A stretch of 64,000 nt of DNA, taken from Spongiactinospora sp. TRM90649 (lineage in GTDB: Bacteria; Actinomycetota; Actinomycetes; Streptosporangiales; Streptosporangiaceae). This document shows positions 57,408 to 64,000 of this stretch, in pieces; the first letter of the stretch is position 1; each line of letters begins with the position of its first letter. A program made the position numbers and the translations under genes. A model generated the notes under the pieces. The model was not told the DNA's origin, ran no database searches, and saw nothing but the letters and a program-made list of their open reading frames with translations. The stretch spans positions 62,001 to 126,000 of the forward strand of contig NZ_JARLTC010000030.1 in the NCBI RefSeq assembly GCF_029382225.1, in the 5' to 3' direction.

Positions 57408-58222
57408 CCGGCCAGGCCGTCGGCCAGTTCCTCCTCGTCGCCGTCGCGGTGCGCCTGGAGCGCCTGTTGCAGGGCGAACGTGCCGCGAATGACGGCGATC
57501 CGGCGGGGCAGCGTGCCGGACGACCCGCCGCCCAGCGCGAGCACCCGGCCGAGCAGCCGGTCGCCATACCCGGCCGCGATCGCGGCGAGGTCCTCGGCTG
57601 GGTCGCCGAGGCGTACGTCGTCCCAGTCGATCACGCCGCTGAGCCGGGGCGGGCCGTCGGCCGTCTCCCACAGCACGTTCTCCGGGCCGAGGTCGCCGTG
57701 CACCACCGCCCTGGTGATGTGCGGCAGGCCGTCGAGCGCGGCCAGTTCGCGCCCGGCGCGCTCCCGGCCGGCCGCCGTCATCAGCGGGAACAGCTCGGCC
57801 CGCACGTCGGACGCGAAGCTGGGCCAGCGTCCGGGCTCTTCCTCGGTGAGCGTCCGCCGCGCGTGATCGGTCGCGCCCGCCGCCTCCAGTTCGGCCAGCA
57901 GTTCGGCAAGCCCCGCGGCCACGGCCTCGGCGAAGGCGGGGGCGGCGAGCGCGGCGCGCGGCAGCGGCGCGCCGGGAATCCGCCGCACCAGCAGGTACGG
58001 CGGCGCGCCGTCGCCCCGCCCGCCGTACTCTCCCAGCACCTCGGGGGTGCGAAAGCCCAGGCCGAGCGCGGCGAGCGTCCGCAGCACCGCCGCCCGCCGG
58101 GGCAGCCGCGCGGCGGCGGCCTCGGTGCGGGCGAGATGGACCACCTGGTCGGCTCCCATCAGCACCCGGTGGAACTGTCCTTCGCGCACCTCGGGGTACT
58201 CGCCGGGCAGCGGGTCGCTCAC
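57377..58222 (-). CDS. Aminoglycoside phosphotransferase (APH) family kinase
   Basis: A 281-residue protein-kinase-like small-molecule kinase. The catalytic loop is VVHGDLGPENVLW near residue 185, with the base Asp, and the metal motif is GVIDWDDVRLGDPAED near 210. The N-terminal lobe has YLLVRRIPGAPL at the hinge. APH-family enzymes phosphorylate aminoglycosides, macrolides, choline, homoserine or sugars; resistance is not implied. The GTG at 58222 overlaps the GNAT stop by 4 bp (GTGA), so they are coupled. Its 3' end overlaps the XRE gene by 31 bp on the opposite strand. Confidence 0.88.
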   Translation of the reverse strand: MSDPLPGEYPEVREGQFHRVLMGADQVVHLARTEAAAARLPRRAAVLRTLAALGLGFRTPEVLGEYGGRGDGAPPYLLVRRIPGAPLPRAALAAPAFAEAVAAGLAELLAELEAAGATDHARRTLTEEEPGRWPSFASDVRAELFPLMTAAGRERAGRELAALDGLPHITRAVVHGDLGPENVLWETADGPPRLSGVIDWDDVRLGDPAEDLAAIAAGYGDRLLGRVLALGGGSSGTLPRRIAVIRGTFALQQALQAHRDGDEEELADGLAGYVSSASSER

Positions 58223-58812
58223 AGCTCGGGCCGTCCGTGGTGGCGGGCCCACTCGGGGGCGAGGATCGACATCATGGTCGCGTCGACGCGCTCCCCTTCC
58301 CACAGCAGGGAGTCGCGGAGCACTCCTTCGGCGACGAATCCCGCCTTCTCGTAGGCCCGCCGGGCGCGGGGGTTGAAGGCGTACACCCACAGCGAGACCC
58401 GGTGCAGGCCCAGCTTCTCGAACGCGTACCCGACGATCAGCCGGGTCGCCTCGGTGCCGAGTCCCCGGCTCGTCGCGGAGGGGACGAGGGCGATGCGGAA
58501 GTTGCAGCTCTCGTTCGGCTCGTCCCAGTCGTTGAGGACGGCCTCGCCGACGCACTCGCCGGTGGCCCGCTCGACGACGGCCAGGTCGAGCCGGTCGTCG
58601 CACTCGGCGCGCGTGGCGTACCAGGTGCGCAGCTTGTCCGGGTCGAAGGCGCCGGCGTGGCTGCCGGTCAGCCGGGCGATCCCGGCGTCGGCCAGGATGG
58701 GCATCAGTGCGGGCAGGTCGCCGGCGGTGAGCGGCCGGAGCACGACGAGGTCGCCACCGAGGGTCGGTTTGCTGAGGAAGTCGGGACGCGCGGTGCGCTC
58801 GTGATCGGACAT
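58219..58812 (-). CDS. GNAT acetyltransferase, RimJ/RimL-like
   Basis: A 197-residue acetyl-CoA-dependent N-acetyltransferase. The core is GECVGEAVLNDWDEPNESCN, then ALVPSATSRGLGTEATRLIV (acetyl-CoA pyrophosphate loop R-G-L-G-T) and LHRVSLWVYAFNPRARRAYE with the C-terminal KAGFVAEGVLRDS. This matches the ribosomal-protein or small-molecule acetyltransferase branch. The ATG at 58812 is chosen because upstream sequence in frame is Pro-rich and intergenic. It is coupled to the APH kinase gene, so both may modify one amine-containing compound or toxin. Confidence 0.88.
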   Translation of the reverse strand: MSDHERTARPDFLSKPTLGGDLVVLRPLTAGDLPALMPILADAGIARLTGSHAGAFDPDKLRTWYATRAECDDRLDLAVVERATGECVGEAVLNDWDEPNESCNFRIALVPSATSRGLGTEATRLIVGYAFEKLGLHRVSLWVYAFNPRARRAYEKAGFVAEGVLRDSLLWEGERVDATMMSILAPEWARHHGRPEL

Positions 58813-58893
58813 TGCCGCATTCTTTCCGCCCCCACCGCCCCCTGTCGCGTCGATATTTCGGGCGGGGGCAGGCGAGACCGGCAGAATGGGCGG

Positions 58894-59424
58894 ATGCCTC
58901 TGCCTTTGTCCACCGAACGCCTCCAGGTTCGGGTTCCGCGGCCTGACGATCTCGGTTTCTTCGTGCGGATGTTCGCCGATCCCGAGGTCACCCGTTACAT
59001 CGCCCGCGGGGAGACGTGGAGCGAGCAGCGCGTGCGCGAGCAGCTCGACCGGAAGATCGCCGCGCAGCGCGAGCGGGGTCACACCCTCTACACCGTCGAG
59101 CGCAGGTCGGACGGCAGGCCGGTCGGCGACTGCGGGCTGGCGCCGTGGGAGAACGGCCAGATCGAGATCGGCTGGCGCTTCGCCCGCGAGCACTGGGGGA
59201 ACGGGCTGGCCCGTGAGGCCGCGCAGGCGGTGTTCGCGCACGCGCGAGACGAGCTGGGGATCAGCCGGCTGGTGTGCCTGGTCCAGGAGCCGAACGTGGC
59301 GTCGTGGCGGATCGCCGAGGGCCTCGGGTTCCGGCTGGATCGCACGGAGACGTGGGAGGGGGACCGTACGGTTCGCATCTACTCCTGGGCCCACACCACG
59401 TCCGACCACGAAGATCACCCCTGA
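58894..59424 (+). CDS. GNAT acetyltransferase, RimJ/RimL-like
   Basis: A 176-residue acetyltransferase of the same broad branch as its divergent neighbour. Blocks are PLSTERLQVRVPRPDDLGFF, YTVERRSDGRPVGDCGLAPW, IGWRFAREHWGNGLAREAAQ (acetyl-CoA loop H-W-G-N-G-L-A) and PNVASWRIAEGLGFRLDR. The start ATG follows a GGGCGG stretch 1 nt upstream with AGGCGAG further away; the N terminus then aligns well with family members. The 81 bp between the two GNAT starts should hold both promoters. The substrate is unknown. Confidence 0.87.
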   Translation: MPLPLSTERLQVRVPRPDDLGFFVRMFADPEVTRYIARGETWSEQRVREQLDRKIAAQRERGHTLYTVERRSDGRPVGDCGLAPWENGQIEIGWRFAREHWGNGLAREAAQAVFAHARDELGISRLVCLVQEPNVASWRIAEGLGFRLDRTETWEGDRTVRIYSWAHTTSDHEDHP

Positions 59425-59463
59425 CAGGCTGCGGTAAATGTGGTTGCCAGGGGATTTACTGTT

Positions 59464-59476
59464 AGGAAACTTTCCT
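59464..59476. promoter_or_regulatory. ROK-like operator AGGAAA-C-TTTCCT before the chitin oxidase gene
   Basis: A perfect 6-1-6 inverted repeat, within the longer TTAGGAAACTTTCCTTTA, 36 bp before the AA10 start. The 13-bp core AGGAA-N3-TTCCT equals that of the dyad beside the ROK gene (49573-49587). It resembles the CsnR-type (ROK) operator known for chitosan genes. Confidence 0.65.
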
Positions 59477-59512
59477 TTATGTTTGGTTTACCCCAGCCAT
59501 AAAGGAGCAGTA

Positions 59513-60262
59513 ATGCGAAGAGCGCTCACGTTCCTGGCGACGGCGGTGATAGCCATAGGCTCGACCGTCTTCATCGCCTCACCAGCGATGGCGCACGGCT
59601 ACATCTCCTCGCCCCCTAGCCGGCAGGCGATGTGCGCCCAAGGGCGCGTGTCGAACTGCGGACCCATCATCTACGAGCCGCAGAGCGTGGAAGGCCCCAA
59701 GGGCCTTCGCAGCTGCGGCGCCGGACGTTGGGCCCCGCTCGACGACGAGAGCAAGGCATGGCCCGCCACCTCCGTCGGCGACAACGTCACCTTCACCTGG
59801 ACGCTGACCGCCCGCCACGCCACCAGCACGTGGGAATACTTCATCGGCGGCACCAAGATCGCGTCCATCAACGACAGCGGCAGGCAGCCGCCCGCGACGG
59901 TCACGCACAACGTGAACCTCGGCGGTAGAAGCGGGCGGATCAAGCTGCTCGCCGTCTGGAACATCGCCGACACGGCCAACGCGTTCTACTCGTGCGTCGA
60001 CCTGCAGGTCGGCGGTGGCCCGACCACCGGCCCGACCACCGGCCCGACCACCGGCCCCACGACCGGTCCGACCACCGGTCCGACCACCGGCCCCACGACC
60101 GGCCCCACCGGTAACCCCGGTGGCACCTGGGCCGCCGGCACCGCCTACCAGGCCGGCGCCACGGTGACCTACGGCGGTTCGACCTACCGCTGCCTCCAGG
60201 GGCACACCGCACTGGCCGGCTGGGAGCCGCCGAACGTTCCCTCCCTCTGGCAACGTGTGTAA
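59513..60262 (+). CDS. AA10 lytic polysaccharide monooxygenase with chitin-binding domain
   Basis: A 249-residue secreted copper enzyme that cleaves chitin (or cellulose) chains by oxidation. Residues 1-27 are a signal peptide ending AMA, so the mature protein begins with the copper-binding His28 (HGYISSPPSRQAMCAQG). The second His of the brace is in TARHATSTWEYF. The catalytic domain ends near residue 168 and is followed by a GPTT repeat linker (about 170-203). A C-terminal CBM5/12 chitin-binding domain follows (TWAAGTAYQAGATVTYGGST, YRCLQGHTALAGWEPP). AAGGAG precedes the ATG. A terminator lies 38 nt after the stop. Confidence 0.93.
   Translation: MRRALTFLATAVIAIGSTVFIASPAMAHGYISSPPSRQAMCAQGRVSNCGPIIYEPQSVEGPKGLRSCGAGRWAPLDDESKAWPATSVGDNVTFTWTLTARHATSTWEYFIGGTKIASINDSGRQPPATVTHNVNLGGRSGRIKLLAVWNIADTANAFYSCVDLQVGGGPTTGPTTGPTTGPTTGPTTGPTTGPTTGPTGNPGGTWAAGTAYQAGATVTYGGSTYRCLQGHTALAGWEPPNVPSLWQRV
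60019..60108. repeat. 12-bp coding repeat of the GPTT linker
   Basis: About seven copies of a CCGACCACCGGC-like unit encode the Gly-Pro-Thr-Thr linker of the AA10 protein. Copies differ mainly at third codon positions, so the repeat is old or under protein-level selection. Copy number may vary between strains. Confidence 0.85.
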
Positions 60263-60299
60263 CCCACGGCTACCATGACCCCCAAGTGAAGCTCTGGCG

Positions 60300-60328
60300 C
60301 GGACCCGCATCGATCCGGTGCGGGTCCG
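60300..60328 (+). terminator. Terminator of the AA10 gene
   Basis: CGGACCCGCA (60300-60309) pairs with TGCGGGTCCG (60319-60328), a perfect 10-bp stem with a 9-nt loop, 38 nt after the AA10 stop. No T-run follows. Confidence 0.75.
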
Positions 60329-60451
60329 TCCGTTCAGTGCGCGGATGAGCCTAACCAGGGACCTGCCGACGACCCGCTCTCCTGGGTAAGGGATCCTGGA
60401 GAGATACGTGGCCGACAATGGCCCTGAGCCGCCGCAAGTCAAGGAGGGCCC

Positions 60452-60685
60452 GTGACCACCTCGCCTATGAGGGACAATCTCGACCTCGCTTCGAGTGCCC
60501 GGGAATTGGCCGACAACATGCCGTCCGGCTCGCTCGACCACGCCGCCGCCGCGTCGGTGGCCATCACGTGCGCCACCACGCGCACGATCCCACAGGCCAG
60601 GGACGTACTCCAGGGGCTCACGCCCGCTCCGGTGCGTCAGGCCGCGCTCGACCTGTTCGACCGTCTGTCCACGCAGACCAGGTAG
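60452..60685 (+). CDS. Small acidic protein of unknown function, 77 residues
   Basis: A short soluble protein, mostly helical by composition (LDLASSARELADNMPSGSLD, AASVAITCATTRTIPQARDV, APVRQAALDLFDRL). I do not recognise a family. The GTG at 60452 follows AAGGAGG at 5 nt, a very good site, and codon use fits a real gene. It is convergent with the DoxX gene, 25 bp between ends. The 123 bp after the AA10 terminator should hold its promoter. Confidence 0.65.
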   Translation: MTTSPMRDNLDLASSARELADNMPSGSLDHAAAASVAITCATTRTIPQARDVLQGLTPAPVRQAALDLFDRLSTQTR

Positions 60686-60710
60686 CACTCCGACCGGCCG
60701 GACCCTGGGG

Positions 60711-61127
60711 TCAGTCGGCGAGCAGCTCCTCGGCGACCAGCCCCAGGCCGATGCCGAGCAGCCACACGTCCTTGGCGAGCCCGACGCCCTGCTCGCTGGG
60801 CCGCAGGCTGCCCTCGCGCCGCATGCCCGGCGTCCGGTAGTACATCCCGAGCAGGCCCGCGGCGAACCCGGTGAGCGCGGCCCCGGCCACCAGCGAGGGA
60901 ACCACCGGCAGCAGCAGCGCCGCGCCGAGCGCGATCTCCCCCAACGACAGCCTGCGCACGAAGTCGCGAGGCTCCAGCTCCTTCAGAAACGGAAAGGCCC
61001 CGGCGGCCATGCCGTTTCCGCGCGCCCGCTCTTCGTCGGCGTCCGCCATCGTGATCCCGGCGTTCAGGATGTAGGCGCCGGTCGCCCATCGGACGGGAAG
61101 CTGGTGGACGCGAGCCAGAATCCTCAT
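60711..61127 (-). CDS. DoxX-like membrane protein
   Basis: A 138-residue four-helix membrane protein resembling the DoxX/YphA family. It starts RVHQLPVRWATGAYILNAGI, has helices LSLGEIALGAALLLPVVPSL and VAGAALTGFAAGLLGMYY, and ends VWLLGIGLGLVAEELL. DoxX proteins take part in redox or oxidative-stress functions, but this one is not characterised. The ATG at 61127 fits the family N terminus; ATG 61157 has the better ribosome-binding site (AAGGA) and remains possible. It follows the MFS gene on the same strand by 82 bp. Confidence 0.75.
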   Translation of the reverse strand: MRILARVHQLPVRWATGAYILNAGITMADADEERARGNGMAAGAFPFLKELEPRDFVRRLSLGEIALGAALLLPVVPSLVAGAALTGFAAGLLGMYYRTPGMRREGSLRPSEQGVGLAKDVWLLGIGLGLVAEELLAD

Positions 61128-61209
61128 GACGGCTCGGTGCCCGCCACATATGGGCATATGCCGTCCTTGTCGCGTGTTTGCTGGTCAGTGACCGCTTCCG
61201 GAGCCTCCG

Positions 61210-62652
61210 CTATCCGCCCGCACGCGCCTCCCGGCGACCCTTGACCAGATCCACCCCGGCCAGGCTCAGCGCCGCCAGCACGAACACGCACAGCATGAGC
61301 AGCGCGTGCTCGAAGGCCGAGGCCCAGTCGCCGCCGGTCTGCGCCACCGTGGCGAAGAACAGCGAGCCCACCGCGGCCACGCCGAACGCCGCGCCGATCC
61401 GCTGCCCGGTCTGCAGCATGCCCGCCGCGCTGCCGCCGCCCGCGGGCGGCACCTCCGACAACGTGATCGTCGCGTTCGGCGAGACCACCAGGCCGCTGCC
61501 GATCCCGCCGACCAGCAGCGGCAGGAGCATCGCGTAGGCGACGTCGGGACCGCTGGCGAACTGGACGGCCACCAGCACGCCGAGCAGCCCGGCGAGCACC
61601 AGGCACAGCCCGGCGGCCACGAGGGTCCGGCCGTACCTGGCCACGATCCGTCCCCCGATCATGGACGCCGTGCCGGAGCCGAGCGCGAACGGGGTGATCG
61701 CCAGACCGGCGGCCAGCGGGCTGAACCCGAGGCCGCTCTGCAGGTAGAGCGTGAAGGTGAAGAAGATCGCGGTGAAGCCGGCGAAGTAGAGCATGATCAG
61801 CCCCGCGCCCAGCGCGTAGGAGCGCTTGCGGAACAGCGACAGGTTCACCAGCGGCGTGCCGTGCCGGGCGTAGTGGCGCTCCCAGAGCACGAAGGCGATC
61901 AGGAACACCGCCGAGACCGCGAGGAGCAGCCATTTGCCCGAGCCCGCCCACTGGCGCGCCTGCGCGAACGGCAGCAGCAGCGAGACCATCCCGATGCCGA
62001 GCAGGACCACGCCGAGGGGGTCGAGGCTCTCGCACTTCTTGATCTCACCCGCCGGGAACAGCGTCCTGGCCAGCACCAGCGCCGCCAGCCCGACCGGCAC
62101 GTTGACGTAGAAGACCCACCGCCAGCCCTCCTCGGCCCCCGCCACGCCGATGATGAGCCCGCCCAGCACCGGCCCCGCCGCCGTGGCGATGCCGATCGTG
62201 GTGCCCAGCGCGCCGAACGCCCGGCCGCGCTCGGCCCCGCGGAACAACTGCTGGATCAGCCCGGAGATCTGCGGATTCATCAGCCCGCTGGCCGCGCCCT
62301 GCACGAACCTGGCGCCGACCAGCCACCACACGTTCTGCGCCAGACCGGCCGCCGCGCTGGCCGTGATGAACAGCGCCAGCCCGGTCATGAACATGGTGCG
62401 CCGGGAGCGCGCGTCGCCGAGCCGCCCGCCGGGGACCAGCAGCAGGCCGAAGGCGAGGGCGTAGCCGGAGACGATCCACTGCAGCGCGCTCTCCGGCGCG
62501 TGCAGCCCGGCGCGGATGGACGGCAGCGCGACGTTGACGATGCTGACGTCGAGCAGGGACATGAACGACGCCATCAGGCCCACGCCCAGCGCGGCCCAGC
62601 GACGCCGCTCGTGACCCCGATCGGTCACGGAGCGTGCTTGGTTGACCTCCAT
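61210..62652 (-). CDS. MFS transporter, DHA2/EmrB-type drug exporter (14 helices)
   Basis: A 480-residue 14-helix exporter. Diagnostic pieces are MASFMSLLDVSIVNVALPSI in helix 1 (the LDxTIVNVALP-like motif of this family), LQWIVSGYALAFGLLLVPGG, the loop GGRLGDARSRRTMFM and motif C in helix 5 (GTTIGIATAAGPVLGG). The ATG at 62652 follows AGGAG at 8 nt; the longer open frame is a shadow of the ligase gene. It is divergent from the acyl-CoA ligase, with 108 bp between starts. The exported compound is unknown. Confidence 0.9.
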   Translation of the reverse strand: MEVNQARSVTDRGHERRRWAALGVGLMASFMSLLDVSIVNVALPSIRAGLHAPESALQWIVSGYALAFGLLLVPGGRLGDARSRRTMFMTGLALFITASAAAGLAQNVWWLVGARFVQGAASGLMNPQISGLIQQLFRGAERGRAFGALGTTIGIATAAGPVLGGLIIGVAGAEEGWRWVFYVNVPVGLAALVLARTLFPAGEIKKCESLDPLGVVLLGIGMVSLLLPFAQARQWAGSGKWLLLAVSAVFLIAFVLWERHYARHGTPLVNLSLFRKRSYALGAGLIMLYFAGFTAIFFTFTLYLQSGLGFSPLAAGLAITPFALGSGTASMIGGRIVARYGRTLVAAGLCLVLAGLLGVLVAVQFASGPDVAYAMLLPLLVGGIGSGLVVSPNATITLSEVPPAGGGSAAGMLQTGQRIGAAFGVAAVGSLFFATVAQTGGDWASAFEHALLMLCVFVLAALSLAGVDLVKGRREARAGG

Positions 62653-62760
62653 GTGCTCAACTCCTACCCTGGCGCGTCGCTCGTGACAACGGGGTGAATC
62701 CCGGCGTAAGCCGCATGCCGTATCACCTATCGGCAAGGTTGCCGTTCCGGAGGAGGGGCC

Positions 62761-64000
62761 GTGCGCGATCTCGCCGAACCGGTGTACCCGCGGCCGGTGC
62801 TGGACGCTCTGCGCGAGGCACCACGTGCGCCGGCGTTCGAGCAGGGATCGCGCACGGTCTCGCGCGGCGGGCTGCTCGCGCTCGTCAGCGCGGCGGCGCG
62901 AGGGATGGCCTCGGCGGGACTCGGGCCGGGGCGCGCGACGGCGATCGCCACCGCACTGACCCCGGAGGGCTACGCGGCCGCGCTGGCGGCGCACGCGCTG
63001 GGCTGCCGGGTGGTGGGGGTGCGTCCCGGCTGGAGCGAGCGCCAGTTCGCCGCCGTGCTCGGGCGGGGAATCGACGCCGTGATCGCCGACGGCTCGCCCG
63101 CCGGGGTCGCGGCCCGGCGGTTCGCGGGGCGGGCCGTCCTGCTGCCGCTCGGCAGGTTCCCGCACTCGGGGCTGCTCGCGGGCGGCCGGGACGAGCCGCC
63201 GCCCGCCCGCGCCGGGCCGGACGACATCGCCCGGGTGAACTACACCAGCGGCAGCACCGGGGATCCCAAGGGGTGCTCCTTCACTTACCGCGCGATCGGC
63301 CTGGCGTACCGGCACGGCCGGTGGGCGCCCGGTCTGGCCGTCCTGCTCGGCCACTTCACCCGGTTCCTCGCCTTCGGCTCCTGGTCACTGCCGGTGATGA
63401 CCACCTTCGCGGGCCGCTGCCTGCTGACCGGCGGTACCGTGGTGCTGCCCGAAGGGGATCCGTACCCGGCGCTCGCGCCGGTGATCGAGCGCCACCGGAT
63501 CACCGCCGTCATCACCCCGGTGCCCGGCCTGCACCGGCTGCTGGCCGCGGTCCGCGACACCGGCGCGGACGTTAGCCACCTGCGCGCCCTGGTGGTCACC
63601 GGCTCCCCCGCCGCCCCGCGCCGCCTGGCCGAGGCCGTGGACCTGCTCGGCGAGGTGGTCTGGCAGGGGTACGGCCAGGCCGAGTCCGGCATGATCTCCC
63701 TGCTCACCCCCGGCGACATCGCCGAGCACCGGCAGGAGGCGCTGCGCTCGGTGGGCCGTCCGCTGCCCGCCGCCGAGGTCACCATCCGCGACGCCGGCGG
63801 CGAGCCGCTGCCCCCTGGCGAGATCGGGGAGATCCACGTGCGCGGCCCGCACATCATGCGCGAGTACTGGAACGACCGGGCGGCGACCGCCGAGGTGCTC
63901 GACGGCGGCCTGCTGCGCACGCGCGACCTCGGCCACTTCGACCGGCACGGCCTGCTGCACCTGACCGGCCGCACCCGCGACGTGATCATGGTGAACGCCG
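62761..64000 (+). CDS. Acyl-CoA/aryl-CoA ligase of the ANL family, cut by window edge
   Basis: An AMP-forming ligase, at least 413 residues, open to the end of the window. The ATP-binding loop YTSGSTGDPKGC is near residue 162, motif GYGQAESGM near 305, and the hinge region DLGHFDRHGLLHLTGRTRD near 390-408, which places the domain break just before the window ends. The catalytic Lys near the C terminus is not included. The GTG at 62761 follows GGAGGAGG. It lacks about 40-80 residues at the N terminus compared with large acyl-CoA synthetases, so it is a compact member. The substrate cannot be read; the gene may start a lipid or natural-product pathway to the right. Confidence 0.85.
   Translation, partial: MRDLAEPVYPRPVLDALREAPRAPAFEQGSRTVSRGGLLALVSAAARGMASAGLGPGRATAIATALTPEGYAAALAAHALGCRVVGVRPGWSERQFAAVLGRGIDAVIADGSPAGVAARRFAGRAVLLPLGRFPHSGLLAGGRDEPPPARAGPDDIARVNYTSGSTGDPKGCSFTYRAIGLAYRHGRWAPGLAVLLGHFTRFLAFGSWSLPVMTTFAGRCLLTGGTVVLPEGDPYPALAPVIERHRITAVITPVPGLHRLLAAVRDTGADVSHLRALVVTGSPAAPRRLAEAVDLLGEVVWQGYGQAESGMISLLTPGDIAEHRQEALRSVGRPLPAAEVTIRDAGGEPLPPGEIGEIHVRGPHIMREYWNDRAATAEVLDGGLLRTRDLGHFDRHGLLHLTGRTRDVIMVNA

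Noticed and set aside
57377..58222. Aminoglycoside resistance gene
   Set aside because: The fold is APH-like but the family phosphorylates many small molecules; nothing in the sequence shows antibiotic specificity.
60019..60108. CRISPR-like direct repeats
   Set aside because: The 12-bp units have no spacers and encode the GPTT linker of the AA10 protein.

Overview
The window is very GC-rich DNA with strong G/C at third codon positions and many GTG starts. It carries a SARP regulator, an XRE-DUF5753 regulator, a snapalysin protease, an F420-type LLM oxidoreductase and an AA10 chitin oxidase. Together these point to a filamentous actinomycete (Streptosporangiales or a relative). No rRNA, tRNA, CRISPR array, transposase or prophage gene was recognised. 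Most genes look intact; four places show gene decay (11255-11916, 35088-35371, 37586-38364 and repeats beside them).

Layout. (1) 1-7730: two divergent operons for an aromatic ring-opening pathway. Leftward: LigJ-like amidohydrolase, LigB-type extradiol dioxygenase and a fused iron-type ABC permease. Rightward: flavin reductase fused to an FCD sensor domain, HpaB-type hydroxylase, ACMSD-like amidohydrolase and an NRAMP metal transporter. Every junction is a start/stop overlap. (2) 7737-13000: M28 peptidase, MFS exporter, snapalysin, a frameshifted membrane gene and a crotonase. (3) 13018-27095: a large SARP-NB-ARC-TPR regulator, then a divergent cluster around a LysR regulator. It holds five DJ-1/PfpI domains (one fused to an O-methyltransferase), a VioB-like ferritin protein, an ABM-VOC fusion, two SDRs, a cupin, a HAD phosphatase and a Dabb protein, and no PKS or NRPS. 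This looks like an undescribed metabolic cluster. (4) 27197-35033: a TPR-CHAT protease, an intracellular S8 protease, a sigma factor, a TPR protein and two small unknown proteins, arranged divergently. Two of these genes share a 9-bp motif exactly 60 nt before the start codon. This looks like a protease/sigma signalling or conflict module.

(5) 35034-39226: gene remnants, a secreted M14 carboxypeptidase and a TIMP/NTR-like anchored protein. (6) 39383-53484: sugar and regulator genes: GH36, TetR with its operators and an LLM oxidoreductase, an MFS gene under a SoxR/MerR-type promoter, IclR, EEP nuclease, ROK regulator, MFS, S12 hydrolase and GH4. (7) 53620-64000: CopC and a His-rich membrane protein, PEBP, XRE-DUF5753, APH, two GNATs, a secreted AA10 oxidase with a ROK-like operator, DoxX, an MFS and a truncated acyl-CoA ligase.

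The most interesting parts are the DJ-1-rich cluster, the CHAT/S8/sigma module with its shared upstream motif, and the flavin reductase-FCD fusion in the aromatic operon.
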